From Intrasporangium_A sp039812505 (GTDB lineage: Bacteria; Actinomycetota; Actinomycetes; Actinomycetales; Dermatophilaceae): a DNA stretch of 64,000 bases. Position 1 is the first letter of the stretch. Every line of letters begins with the position of its first letter. Of the stretch, positions 24,982 through 35,614 are shown piece by piece. The stretch covers positions 1 to 64,000 of the forward strand of contig NZ_JBDIAQ010000005.1 of NCBI RefSeq assembly GCF_039812505.1, in the 5' to 3' direction. The notes below the pieces were generated by a model that worked only from the letters and a program-made list of their open reading frames with translations, was not told where the DNA came from and did not search any database. The position numbers and the translations under genes are program-made.

Positions 24982-26340
24982 TCACGCCCCCAGCACCGGC
25001 GCCCGACCACGGACCCGCCACATCGGTCGTCGAGCAGGTCGGCGGGCGGTGCTCGGCGCCACGGAGCAGGCCAGCTCGCTGACGGCCTGCCGCAGGGCCG
25101 AGTCGGGCGCGTGCTCGACCACGGTCCGTCCGGCGAGCAGCGCCCCGTCGGCCGCGGCCGGGTCGTCCGGTACGAACTGGACGGACCCCAGCCCGGCGAA
25201 ACGCTCGAGCGAGGCGCTGATGCGCGACCGGGGGTCGGCACCGACCGCACTGGCCCTGACCCTGTTGATGATCGGCCGGGGGGCACCCGAGGGCACCGTG
25301 CCGAGCTCCTGCATGCCCCGCACGAAGCGCTGCAGCGCGACCGGGTCGGCGCCACCGACCGCGAGCACCTCGTCGGACACCGACAGCGAGGTCAACGTCG
25401 CTTCGTTGCGCCGGGGCGCCTGGGTGTCGTAGCTGAGCTCCTCGTCCTCCTCCAGGCAGAAGCCGCAGTCGACGATGACGTACTCGGCCAGCGAGCGACC
25501 CACGGTCAGGACTCGCTCGAGCGCCGCTGACCGGATCTCGGGCCAGCGATCGGGCCTCGGCAGCCCGGTGAGGACCCGTAGCCGTGTCGTGACCTCGGGG
25601 GCCACGCGGGCCAGCGCGACCAGGTCTAGGTCTCCGTGCTCGGCGGCTCGGCAGGCGGCGGCGATGCCCGGGGCCTCGTCGAGCAGGCCCAGGACCTGGG
25701 CGATGCAGCCGCCGTAGGTGTCGGCGTCCACCAGCAGCACCGAGTGTCCGCGAGCCGCGAGCTCGGCACCGAGGGTGACCGCGATGGTGGTGCGCCCGGA
25801 GGACCCGTGCGGGCCCCACACCGCCAGCACCCGGCCCGCCTCGGCAGCGTCGATGCCGGGCCCCGAGCTCGAGGGAGCCATGGCGGCACCGGCGGCGTCC
25901 GACGGGCCGGCTGGGCGCCATCCGGGACGCGCATCGGGGCCGACCACCTGCGAAGGGGCCGCCGGGTCCGTCACCCCGGGGATGGCCGCAGCCGTGCTGC
26001 GGTCCCGCACGGCGGCCGCCAGCACCGGGCCGGTGGCGTCGGTCGCCAGGACCGCGTCGACGCCCAGCTGGCGCAGCCGTCGCTCGTCGGCCTCCTGGTC
26101 GGGCTCGTGCAGCCCGACGACCCAGATGCCCCGGGCGTGCAGCGACTCGACGACCCCGAGGTCGAGGCCACGCAGGTCCGCCGACACGACGGCGCAGGTA
26201 CCGAGGCCTGCCGCGGTGACCGAGACGAGCTCGGGGACGTCGGCACACCGTCGCACGACGGTGACGTCGGCCAGCGGCTCGAGGGCCGCACCGACGGTGG
26301 CCTCCCAACGGTGGCTCAGGGCGGTGACGACCGATGTCAT
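24982..26340 (-). CDS. CpaE/TadZ-like ParA-superfamily ATPase
   Basis: This 452-residue protein has an N-terminal receiver-like, CpaE-type region (about 1-130). A Pro/Ala/Ser-rich linker leads to a ParA/MinD-like domain from about 180. The phosphate loop reads VWGPHGSSGRTTIAVTLG: the first Lys of the deviant Walker A is absent and the conserved Lys before TT is Arg. LLVDADTYGG and YVIVDCGF give the other nucleotide motifs. CpaE/TadZ proteins position Tad pilus machines, but no TadA, TadB/C or Flp gene is present here. The start overlaps the SAF-gene stop (ATGA), so the two form an operon. Confidence 0.75.
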   Translation of the reverse strand: MTSVVTALSHRWEATVGAALEPLADVTVVRRCADVPELVSVTAAGLGTCAVVSADLRGLDLGVVESLHARGIWVVGLHEPDQEADERRLRQLGVDAVLATDATGPVLAAAVRDRSTAAAIPGVTDPAAPSQVVGPDARPGWRPAGPSDAAGAAMAPSSSGPGIDAAEAGRVLAVWGPHGSSGRTTIAVTLGAELAARGHSVLLVDADTYGGCIAQVLGLLDEAPGIAAACRAAEHGDLDLVALARVAPEVTTRLRVLTGLPRPDRWPEIRSAALERVLTVGRSLAEYVIVDCGFCLEEDEELSYDTQAPRRNEATLTSLSVSDEVLAVGGADPVALQRFVRGMQELGTVPSGAPRPIINRVRASAVGADPRSRISASLERFAGLGSVQFVPDDPAAADGALLAGRTVVEHAPDSALRQAVSELACSVAPSTARRPARRPMWRVRGRAPVLGA

Positions 26341-26999
26341 GACCGGGCACCGACGGTCGGGCCGGCGACCGGCACCAGCGTGATGTTCGCTCCGCCGTCG
26401 ACCGCCTCGATGAGGTCCTTGACCTTGGCTCGGGGCACGAAGACCTGCACGGACGTCTGCGCGGCAGTCCCGAAGCTGCCCGACGCCCCGAGCACGGCGG
26501 ACACCCCGACACCCTCCAGCACCCGTCGGGCCGTGGGTTTCGTGCCGTGCTCGCTGCCGGCCGGCACGTCGCTGAGGAACACGTCCACGAGGCTGCCGCT
26601 GTGCAGACCGGTTGCCGAGAGGGTCGCCACACCGACCGTCACCAGCTGCACGTCCAGGCTCCCGCCCGAACCGACCGCAGCCCGCGGGACGAGCTCTCCG
26701 GCGCGGATGTCGCGCAGCACGAACTGGTCCGGGCCCAGGGCCGATCCGGCCGACAGGTACGGCGCGACATCGCCGTCGAGCCGAACGTCCACTCGGGTCA
26801 GCGCGGCGGCGTCGACCGGATCGCCCACCACCAGGTCGCGGCTGGCCACGTACACGGGGACCCGGTCGTCCAGGCCGGCCACCAGCCGTGCCCCCAGCGT
26901 GGCCGCGAGGAGTACCAGCAGCACGCCCACGACGAGGCGGCTGTCGCGCCATGACGGTCGACGAAGTCGCGCGGCGGTAGGTGTCGGTAAGTGCTGCAT
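26337..26999 (-). CDS. SAF-domain (CpaB/RcpC-like) membrane-anchored protein
   Basis: This 220-residue protein has a short basic cytoplasmic tail and one transmembrane helix (LVVGVLLVLLAATLGARLVA, about 22-41). An SAF domain follows (VYVASRDLVVGDPVDAAAL, then LRDIRAGELVPRAAV). Such proteins are periplasm-side components of Tad or related pilus systems, or anchors for wall-associated machines. The ATG at 26999 has GGAG about four bases upstream. It is coupled to the CpaE-like ATPase by a four-base overlap and is divergent from the BldC-like regulator gene. The rest of a Tad locus is missing from the window. Confidence 0.75.
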   Translation of the reverse strand: MQHLPTPTAARLRRPSWRDSRLVVGVLLVLLAATLGARLVAGLDDRVPVYVASRDLVVGDPVDAAALTRVDVRLDGDVAPYLSAGSALGPDQFVLRDIRAGELVPRAAVGSGGSLDVQLVTVGVATLSATGLHSGSLVDVFLSDVPAGSEHGTKPTARRVLEGVGVSAVLGASGSFGTAAQTSVQVFVPRAKVKDLIEAVDGGANITLVPVAGPTVGARS

Positions 27000-27129
27000 C
27001 GTGCTCCCATGAAGATCCGGGCCGGGTGGCTCCCGACCTGTCGCGGCCACATCCTGCCCGAAACGGGCCCAAACTGTCGTCTCGGAGTCGTCCTGTGGAC
27101 AACTGCGGGTCCGTCCAAGTAGGTGCCCC

Positions 27130-27135
27130 TAGGAT
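27130..27135 (+). promoter_or_regulatory. candidate -10 box TAGGAT for the BldC-like gene
   Basis: TAGGAT lies in the divergent region about 125 bases before the GTG at 27259. No convincing -35 is present. Confidence 0.3.
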
Positions 27136-27178
27136 CGAAGCACGTGCGAGAGCCACGGGGGATTCTGACCACGTCATC

Positions 27179-27235
27179 CAAAGGGCAGACAAAGAGTAAA
27201 GAGATGGTCAAGAATGTCCCAAGGAACCGTCAAGA
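27179..27235. repeat. helically phased CAA repeats upstream of the BldC-like gene
   Basis: CAA triplets begin at 27179, 27190, 27209, 27220 and 27231, spacings of 11, 19, 11 and 11 bases, with GTCAAGA occurring twice 22 bases apart. This gives direct repeats on one DNA face, the arrangement bound head-to-tail by BldC in Streptomyces. Autoregulation by the adjacent gene is inference. Confidence 0.45.
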
Positions 27236-27258
27236 CTCGTGAGAACACAGGAGCAGTC

Positions 27259-27489
27259 GTGGCCCAGCGCTTTCTCCAACTTGCCGAGGTCTCCGAGATC
27301 CTCAACATCTCGTCGGCCCAGGCGTACGCCCTCGTCCGCTCCGGGGAGCTGCCCGCCATCAAGATCGGTGGTCGCGGCCAGTGGCGCGTCGAGGCCACCG
27401 AGCTGGAGAGCTACATCCAGCGGATGTATACCGAGACCCGCACGTTCGTCAAGGCCCATCCGTTCGGGGGCGGCACCGACGAGGAGTGA
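27259..27489 (+). CDS. BldC-like/excisionase-type MerR-fold DNA-binding protein
   Basis: This 76-residue single-domain regulator has a winged-helix MerR-type fold: FLQLAEVSEILNISSAQAYALV (helix-turn-helix), SGELPAIKIGGRGQWRV (wing) and ELESYIQRMYTET. This is the pattern of Streptomyces BldC and mycobacterial Rv0500A. The start is placed at the GTG at 27259 because AGGAG lies exactly five bases upstream; an ATG 45 bases earlier is in frame but has a poorer site and falls in the phased-repeat region. The acidic tail ends GGGTDEE. The likely role is transcriptional control by cooperative head-to-tail binding; targets are unknown. Confidence 0.85.
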   Translation: MAQRFLQLAEVSEILNISSAQAYALVRSGELPAIKIGGRGQWRVEATELESYIQRMYTETRTFVKAHPFGGGTDEE

Positions 27490-27507
27490 CCCGTGTCCGA
27501 GGGTCGC

Positions 27508-28056
27508 TCAGGGTCGCACCTGCCGCACCGTCTCGACGGCCGCGAAGGGCACGACGTGGACGGCCTGCACGTTGCGAGCACGTCTCGGTAGGTCCGGGGC
27601 GTGCTCGGCGATCTCCAGGTGGTCCGAGCCCACGACGTCGATGGTGCCCACCAGCGCGGTAGCCGCTGCCACGAGCTCGACCACCGACCGGTCCCGGCTG
27701 ATCGCCCGCAGCGCAGCGCCCAGGCCGAAACGCCTGGCGACGGCCGACGGCTGCACCGCGCCACGGACGACACCGACCAGGGAGCCCACTGCTGCGGTGA
27801 CCACGAGCAGCGCCCGCTGACCCTCGGTCTCGAGCAGCACCCAGTCCGGGCCCACGTCCCGGACGACACCCGTCAGGGTTCGGTTGGCGAGCCGCACGGT
27901 GACCGGCGGGGCGCCTACCGAGGCGAGCAGGCGCGACTGGATGTCGATCTGGGCCCGCTCCCGACGCGTCCGGTCGGCGACCTCGGCCTCGCGCTCGCGC
28001 AGCACGTCCGACTCGATCTGCCCGTCGAGGTCCTCGAAGAGCCGGTCCCACCGCAT
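27508..28056 (-). CDS. hypothetical protein with LSm/SH3-like beta region
   Basis: This 182-residue protein opens with a conserved-looking helical segment, MRWDRLFEDLDGQIESDV, then charged helices (REREAEVADRTRRERAQ). A small beta-barrel-like stretch follows (VTVRLANRTLTGVVRDVGPDWVLLE) that resembles LSm or SH3 folds used to bind RNA or protein. The C-terminal part is mixed alpha/beta and ends in AVHVVPFAAVETVRQVRP. I do not recognise a named family. The ATG at 28056 is the best homology-style start, with a GTG two codons upstream. It converges on the BldC-like gene and is divergent from the LysM gene. Confidence 0.6.
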   Translation of the reverse strand: MRWDRLFEDLDGQIESDVLREREAEVADRTRRERAQIDIQSRLLASVGAPPVTVRLANRTLTGVVRDVGPDWVLLETEGQRALLVVTAAVGSLVGVVRGAVQPSAVARRFGLGAALRAISRDRSVVELVAAATALVGTIDVVGSDHLEIAEHAPDLPRRARNVQAVHVVPFAAVETVRQVRP

Positions 28057-28136
28057 CTGCACCGACCTATCCCTTCCGCCTTCGCCCGCTCGCCCTGCTG
28101 AACACCTACCCAAGCACATCGTCACACCCCGGTGTT

Positions 28137-28166
28137 GTCAATCGACGTCAAACAACGTTAAATAAA
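28137..28166 (+). promoter_or_regulatory. three 10-bp direct repeats at the LysM gene promoter
   Basis: GTCAATCGAC, GTCAAACAAC and GTTAAATAAA follow one another exactly at 28137-28146, 28147-28156 and 28157-28166. The third contains TTAAAT at 28158-28163, six bases before the GTG at 28170, so the array overlaps the probable -10 of a leaderless gene. One helical turn per repeat suits head-to-tail binding of a BldC-like protein. Confidence 0.45.
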
Positions 28167-28169
28167 GGC

Positions 28170-29048
28170 GTGCAGACGCAACCCTCGTCCTCGGCACGAA
28201 GCTGGGCCGCGGCCCGAACCTTCGGCGCGATGACCCTCGTGACGACCATCGGCATCGCCGTGGTGGATGCCGTCCTCCTGCCGCTGGCCCGCTCGTCGTG
28301 GCCGGTCACGGACGTGCCGGTCCCCCGGCTCGACGACGTCATCGGCGGCGTGCTCGTCTGGGCGGCCCTGGGCTTGACGGCCTGGCTGACGCTGACCTCG
28401 TTGCTGACCGTCCTCGGTCTCGTGCCGGGGGCAGTGGGACGCAGCGCAGCCGGTTGCGCCGAGGCCCTGACGCCGGCGCTCGTCGGTCGCGTGCTGGCGT
28501 TCGTGCTGGGCACGGGGATCAGCACCATGAGCCTGCCCCTCGGCCCGGCCACCGGCGCCCCGGTCGCCGCCACGGCAGCACCGCACCCGTCCGGCGGGGT
28601 GAGGCAGCCGGCCACGCCGGACGTCCCCGGGGCTCCTGAGCCCGGCTTCGCACCGTCCCCGACGACCGGCGCTGCCGCTCCCCGCCGGGGGAACCCCGTC
28701 ACACCTGCCTTCGCCCCGACCGCGCCTGCCGACGAGGGCGCCGCGAAGGTGCCCGATCCCCGGTGGCTACCCGTGCGTCCCCCGAAGGCGACAGACCCTG
28801 ACCTGAGCGCCCTGCTCGCCCCGACCCCGCGAACGGTGACGGCAGCGGACGACCTGATGACCGTCCGGAAGGGCGACTCGCTGTGGTCGCTCGCGGCACG
28901 GCAGCTGGGTCCGGGCGCCACCGACCGGCAGATCGCGCTCGCCTGGCCGGCGTGGTACGCCCTCAACGCCGACGTGATCGGCGCGGACCCGGACCTGATC
29001 CGTCCCGGCCAACAGCTGCGCATCCCAGACCTTGGAGAGCACCGATGA
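28170..29048 (+). CDS. membrane-anchored LysM-domain protein
   Basis: This 292-residue protein has two to three hydrophobic segments in the first 120 residues (FGAMTLVTTIGIAVVDAVLL; VLVWAALGLTAWLTLTSLLT). A long Pro/Ala-rich linker leads to one C-terminal LysM module (MTVRKGDSLWSLAARQLG through LIRPGQQLRIPD). LysM binds peptidoglycan glycan strands, so this protein probably tethers the membrane to the wall or senses it. The GTG at 28170 is at the edge of a 10-bp repeat array. Its stop overlaps the start of the Rv3235-like gene (ATGA), indicating coupled expression. Confidence 0.8.
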   Translation: MQTQPSSSARSWAAARTFGAMTLVTTIGIAVVDAVLLPLARSSWPVTDVPVPRLDDVIGGVLVWAALGLTAWLTLTSLLTVLGLVPGAVGRSAAGCAEALTPALVGRVLAFVLGTGISTMSLPLGPATGAPVAATAAPHPSGGVRQPATPDVPGAPEPGFAPSPTTGAAAPRRGNPVTPAFAPTAPADEGAAKVPDPRWLPVRPPKATDPDLSALLAPTPRTVTAADDLMTVRKGDSLWSLAARQLGPGATDRQIALAWPAWYALNADVIGADPDLIRPGQQLRIPDLGEHR

Positions 29049-29548
29049 CGACCAAGCCCGTCCTCGTCCGTCCCGCGCCGGCCACCGAGCCGCCCGTGAT
29101 CTCGGCAGAGGAGGCCTACCGCCCGGCGACACCTGTGCCATACACCCAGGCTGCCCTCGCCCTCGACTTCACCTACGGCCCGGACGACGACAGCTCGCGT
29201 CGCCCGACGCGGCGCAGCCTGCTTCCCGACCCCACCTCGTTCGTGGCCAAGATGGCCCAGGCGATCATCGAGGTCATCGCCGCGCAGCGTCCGGCCCCCC
29301 AGCTCATCCGGCACACCTCACCGGAGGTCTACGCGGGGCTGGCCCGTCGGGCGCTCGTCGCGGCCAGACGGCAGCCGACCGGCCCGCGGCGCAGCGCCAT
29401 GGTGCGACGGGTCAGGCTGTGCGAGCCCGCAGACGGCATCGTCGAGGCATGTGCCGTCGTGGTTGCGCACGGCCGGGTGCGAGCCCTGGCCCTGCGTCTC
29501 GAAGGGCTCGACGGTCGGTGGCTCGTCACGCAGCTCACCGTCGGTTGA
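29045..29548 (+). CDS. Rv3235-like protein
   Basis: This 167-residue protein resembles the mycobacterial Rv3235 family (DUF6459) as I recall it. It has a Pro/Ala-rich N-terminal third, then a compact domain (LPDPTSFVAKMAQAIIEVI, RRVRLCEPADGIVEACAVV) ending in the conserved LEGLDGRWLVTQLTVG. No enzyme motif or membrane segment is visible and its role is unknown. It is translated from an ATG overlapping the LysM stop. As in M. tuberculosis, it lies near secA. Confidence 0.7.
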   Translation: MTTKPVLVRPAPATEPPVISAEEAYRPATPVPYTQAALALDFTYGPDDDSSRRPTRRSLLPDPTSFVAKMAQAIIEVIAAQRPAPQLIRHTSPEVYAGLARRALVAARRQPTGPRRSAMVRRVRLCEPADGIVEACAVVVAHGRVRALALRLEGLDGRWLVTQLTVG

Positions 29549-29624
29549 GCCCGCTCGTTCGACGACGGGGTGAGGATCGGCCGAGGGTCTGGAGGGCGTC
29601 CGGAAGGACCGCGTCACCAGGTCG

Positions 29625-32432
<2,808 letters not shown>

Positions 32433-32510
32433 GGCGTTGTTCTCTCCCGACTGACTCGTGTGCCGCCCGCGGCGCGCGACAGCCCCCGTGGGTCTGCACG
32501 GGACCCGACA

Positions 32511-32540
32511 AGGCTAGCCGCCACCCCTCTCCCCCACCAA
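32511..32540 (-). promoter_or_regulatory. secA promoter
   Basis: On the minus strand TTGGTG (32540-32535), an 18-base spacer and TAGCCT (32516-32511) form a sigma-70-like promoter, giving a leader of roughly 70 bases. The leader holds a 6-bp CCCGTG/CACGGG stem. Confidence 0.5.
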
Positions 32541-32607
32541 CGGACGAGCCCCCACGCGCCGTTCCAGCAGGTGCCGACCCGCCGCCACCGACCGGCGCGG
32601 ATGCCGC

Positions 32608-33876
32608 TCACGGCCTTCCCGGGCCAGCCGCCGGCCCCGTCGGGGCGGGGCCGGCGCCGGGCCGGACCGACTCGAGACCGAGCCAGGTGGCCATCGACTG
32701 CAGCTGACGTTGCAGCGCGGCCGGCGCCCCGACCGGGACGTCCGGCTCCCACGTGACCGAGTGGCAGCGCAGCACGCCACGTTGCCGGTCGGCCTTCAGG
32801 TCGCAGCGCGCGACGAGGCGGTCGCCGAACAGGAAGGGCAGGACGTAGTAGCCGTGCACCCGCCTCTCCCTTGGGGTGTAGATCTCGATCCGGTAGTGGA
32901 AGTCCCACAGCACGTGGACCCGGTGGCGCTGCCAGACGAGTGAGTCGAAGGGGCTCAGCAGCGCCTCGACGTGCACCCGCCGCGGCACTCGCGCCGCCGC
33001 GTGGAGCCAGGCCTGCCGCCAACCGGGCACCGAGACCGGCACGAGCTCCCCGTCGGCGACGAGCCGTTGGATGGCCGGGCGCACCTGCTCGCGCGTCAGG
33101 CGGAAGTAGTCGGCCAGGCAGCGCTCCGAGCCGATGCCGTGGGCCCGGGCGGCGATCCGGACCAGCTCGAGGAAACGCTCCGGGTCGGCACCGGGCCCGG
33201 CCCGGTCCAGCCACGCCGCGCGGAGCGCCGGCGGTGCGGTCACCTCGAGCGCGGCGTACCTCCGCTCGAACTGGGCGGTCCGTCCGGCGCAGCTGATGCG
33301 TCCGGCCCAGAAGAGGTACTCGAGCGCCTGCTTCACCTCGGACCAGTTCCACCCCCAGTCGTCGGTACGGCGGGTCCGGTCGTGCTCGAGGCCCGCCTCG
33401 ACCTCGCGAGCCGTCAGCGGACCTCGTCGGCGCACCTCTTCCTCCACGAGCCCGACCAGCTCCGGTCGTTCGGCCAGGACGCGGCGCATCGAGCCCCAGG
33501 CATGCTCGGCGGCGGTCCGCATCCGCGCGTCGAGCAGCGGCCACGTCTGCGGGGGGATGAGGCTCGCCTCGTGGGCCCAGTACTCGACCAGGCGCCGCGG
33601 TGCGCGGTCGCGGGCCCGGTCGAGCAGGGCGGTGTCGTACGGCCCGAGCCGCGAGAAGAAGGGCAGGTAGTGGCTGCGCACGAGCACGTTGACGCTGTCG
33701 ATCTGCACCACGCCGACCCGGTCGATGACCCGTTGCAGGTGGCGCGTGGTCGCCCGGAACGGTTCCGGCTGGGGGTCGAGCAGACCCTGCGCCGCGATCG
33801 CGATGCGCCGGGCCTGCTCGCGGCTGATGCGTCGCGCGGGCCGGCACTCCGGGCCGGCAGCGGCTGCCGTCGTCAC
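32608..33876 (-). CDS. YcaQ/AlkZ-superfamily DNA glycosylase (HTH_42 winged-helix protein)
   Basis: This 422-residue protein has the tandem winged-helix fold of the HTH_42 family. The catalytic loop reads VVQIDSVNVL, with Gln58-Ile59-Asp60. In this superfamily the QxD form marks the E. coli YcaQ (AlkX) type, a glycosylase reported to unhook interstrand crosslinks. Streptomyces AlkZ, which protects against azinomycin, has QxQ. Other conserved segments are LVEYWAHEASLIP, RCLADYFRL and LLSPFDSLVWQR. The role is therefore probably repair of bulky or crosslinked alkylated bases. The start is a GTG with no clear ribosome site. No biosynthetic cluster is visible nearby. Confidence 0.85.
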   Translation of the reverse strand: MTTAAAAGPECRPARRISREQARRIAIAAQGLLDPQPEPFRATTRHLQRVIDRVGVVQIDSVNVLVRSHYLPFFSRLGPYDTALLDRARDRAPRRLVEYWAHEASLIPPQTWPLLDARMRTAAEHAWGSMRRVLAERPELVGLVEEEVRRRGPLTAREVEAGLEHDRTRRTDDWGWNWSEVKQALEYLFWAGRISCAGRTAQFERRYAALEVTAPPALRAAWLDRAGPGADPERFLELVRIAARAHGIGSERCLADYFRLTREQVRPAIQRLVADGELVPVSVPGWRQAWLHAAARVPRRVHVEALLSPFDSLVWQRHRVHVLWDFHYRIEIYTPRERRVHGYYVLPFLFGDRLVARCDLKADRQRGVLRCHSVTWEPDVPVGAPAALQRQLQSMATWLGLESVRPGAGPAPTGPAAGPGRP

Positions 33877-33919
33877 GCCGACCGACGTTCCGGCCTGCTG
33901 TCGCGGCCGCTGCCGACGC

Positions 33920-34621
33920 TCATTCGTCGGGGTCGATGAGCCGCTGGCGCACCGCGTACATCGCCGCCTCCATGCGGGAGTGCATCTGCAGCTTGTCGAG
34001 AATGTTGCGGATGTGGTTGCGCACGGTGTTCTCGGAGATGAACAGGTCTCGGGCGATCTCGCGGTTGAGCCGGCCGCGTGCGACGTGGCCGAGGATGTCC
34101 AGCTCCCGGTTGGTCAGCCGGGGCACCTCGAGGCCCGGGGTCGGCGCCGGGACGCTCTCGTGGTCGCTCAGGCTGGCGAACTCGGTCAGCAGCTTGGCCG
34201 CCATCATCGGCGAGATGAGCGCCTGGCCGTGGTGCAGCCCACGGATCCCGTCAGCCACCTCCTCGGGCGGCACGTCCTTGAGCAGGTACCCGCTGGCGCC
34301 CGCGCGGACCGCGTCGAACAGGTGCGCCTCGTCGTCGGAGCTGGTCAGCATGAGGATCCGCGCCGAAGGCACGCGCTGCCGGATGGTGCGGCACGCCTCG
34401 ATGCCGCCCCGTCTCGGCATGCCGACGTCCATCAACACCACGTCGGGCCGGGTCTGCTCGGCGATCTGCACCGCCTCGACCCCGTCGGCCGCCTCCCCGA
34501 CGACCTCGATGCCGTCCTCGGTACCGAGGATGGTCTGCAAGCCCCGACGGTAGAGGGCGTGGTCGTCGACGATCAGGACGCGGATACGTTCGGAGCTGGT
34601 GGCCGGCACAGTCGACATCAT
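33920..34621 (-). CDS. NarL/FixJ-type response regulator
   Basis: This 233-residue two-component regulator has a receiver domain (VLIVDDHALYRRGL acidic pair; phospho-Asp in VVLMDVGMP; LMLTSSDDEAH; GYLLKD) and a C-terminal LuxR-type helix-turn-helix (LTNRELDILGHVARG, then ISENTVRNHIRNILDKL). No histidine kinase gene is next to it, so its partner is unknown. The start is one of two consecutive ATGs at 34621 and 34618. A GACATT seven bases before the second could be a -10 box for a leaderless message. It lies downstream of hpf on the same strand. Confidence 0.88.
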   Translation of the reverse strand: MMSTVPATSSERIRVLIVDDHALYRRGLQTILGTEDGIEVVGEAADGVEAVQIAEQTRPDVVLMDVGMPRRGGIEACRTIRQRVPSARILMLTSSDDEAHLFDAVRAGASGYLLKDVPPEEVADGIRGLHHGQALISPMMAAKLLTEFASLSDHESVPAPTPGLEVPRLTNRELDILGHVARGRLNREIARDLFISENTVRNHIRNILDKLQMHSRMEAAMYAVRQRLIDPDE

Positions 34622-34677
34622 CCCAAATGTCGCGAGGGCGGCAGGTCTCGACCCGAGGCCGGCGCCACCGGGCCGGC

Positions 34678-35337
34678 TCAGCCGGCCGCCGCAGCCGACC
34701 CCGACGAACCCACGGGCTCGACAGCGGTGTCGAGATGGATCACCCCGTAGCTCCACCCGCGCCGCCGGTAGACCACGCTCGGCTGGTCGGTGTCGAGGTC
34801 GTGGTAGAGGAAGAAGTCGTGCCCGACCAGCTCCATCTGGTTCAGCGCGTCCTCGAGGTTCATCGGAGCTGCCGCGTGGACCTTCTCGCGGACCTCGATC
34901 GGCGAGTTGCCCATCGCGCCGAACCTGTCGAGGTCATCGGTCACGCCGTCCTGGGACGGGGCGCCGGCAGGCTGCGCTGCTCCGTCCAGGGGCGCCACCC
35001 GGGCCGTCGCCTGGCCGACCGACTCGGGTAGCCGTCGTCCCCGGCTCACCCGTCGCTTGTCGTTGCTGCGTCGCAGCCGCTCGAGCAGCTTGTCCACCGC
35101 CGCGTCGAGCGCCACGAACTTGTCGTCCCGACTGGCCTCGGCACGGATGACCGGGCCCTTCGCGCGACAGGTGATCTCGACCCGCTGCGAGGCCCGGCTG
35201 ACCCGTTCGTTCGTGACCACCACGTCGATCCGGTGCACCTTCGGGACCAGCGTCGGCACCTTGGCCAGGCGCTCGTCCAGCTGCTCACGGAAGCGGTCGG
35301 GGATCTGGACGTGACGTCCAGTGACGACGATCTCCAC
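34678..35337 (-). CDS. hpf: long-form ribosome hibernation promoting factor
   Basis: This 219-residue protein binds the 30S subunit and pairs ribosomes into 100S dimers under stress. The N-terminal S30AE domain runs from VEIVVTGRHVQIPDRFREQL to DKLLERLRR. A variable linker follows, and the C-terminal dimerisation domain carries IEVREKVHAAAPMNLEDAL and GHDFFLYHDLDTDQPSVVYRRRG. The GTG at 35337 has a textbook AAGGAGG six bases upstream. Position between secA and a ComF gene repeats M. tuberculosis Rv3240c-Rv3242c. Control is probably by stress or growth phase; the upstream 277 bases (35338-35614) hold a possible TACTGT box but no clear promoter. Confidence 0.92.
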   Translation of the reverse strand: MEIVVTGRHVQIPDRFREQLDERLAKVPTLVPKVHRIDVVVTNERVSRASQRVEITCRAKGPVIRAEASRDDKFVALDAAVDKLLERLRRSNDKRRVSRGRRLPESVGQATARVAPLDGAAQPAGAPSQDGVTDDLDRFGAMGNSPIEVREKVHAAAPMNLEDALNQMELVGHDFFLYHDLDTDQPSVVYRRRGWSYGVIHLDTAVEPVGSSGSAAAAG

Positions 35338-35614
35338 GGTTCCTCCTTGATCGCGCATTCGGTGTTGTTGCGTCCGGGCCCGGGTGAGGCCCCTCAAGTC
35401 TGCCGCGGCACCACCCCTTTCGCTCGATCAAACACGGGTGCCCCTGACGGCGCCCGCGGGAACTGGGGCTGATATCTCGACAGTAACCTCCCCGCCGACG
35501 TGGCGGAAGGGATCACGCAACCGGCGCGTCGGTGGTGCGGGGTCGGCGGTTCGCGGCCGTGCCGACCCCGGCCACCGGTCAGGAGCGCGGCTCCGGCAGC
35601 GGGCGCCCGGCGGG

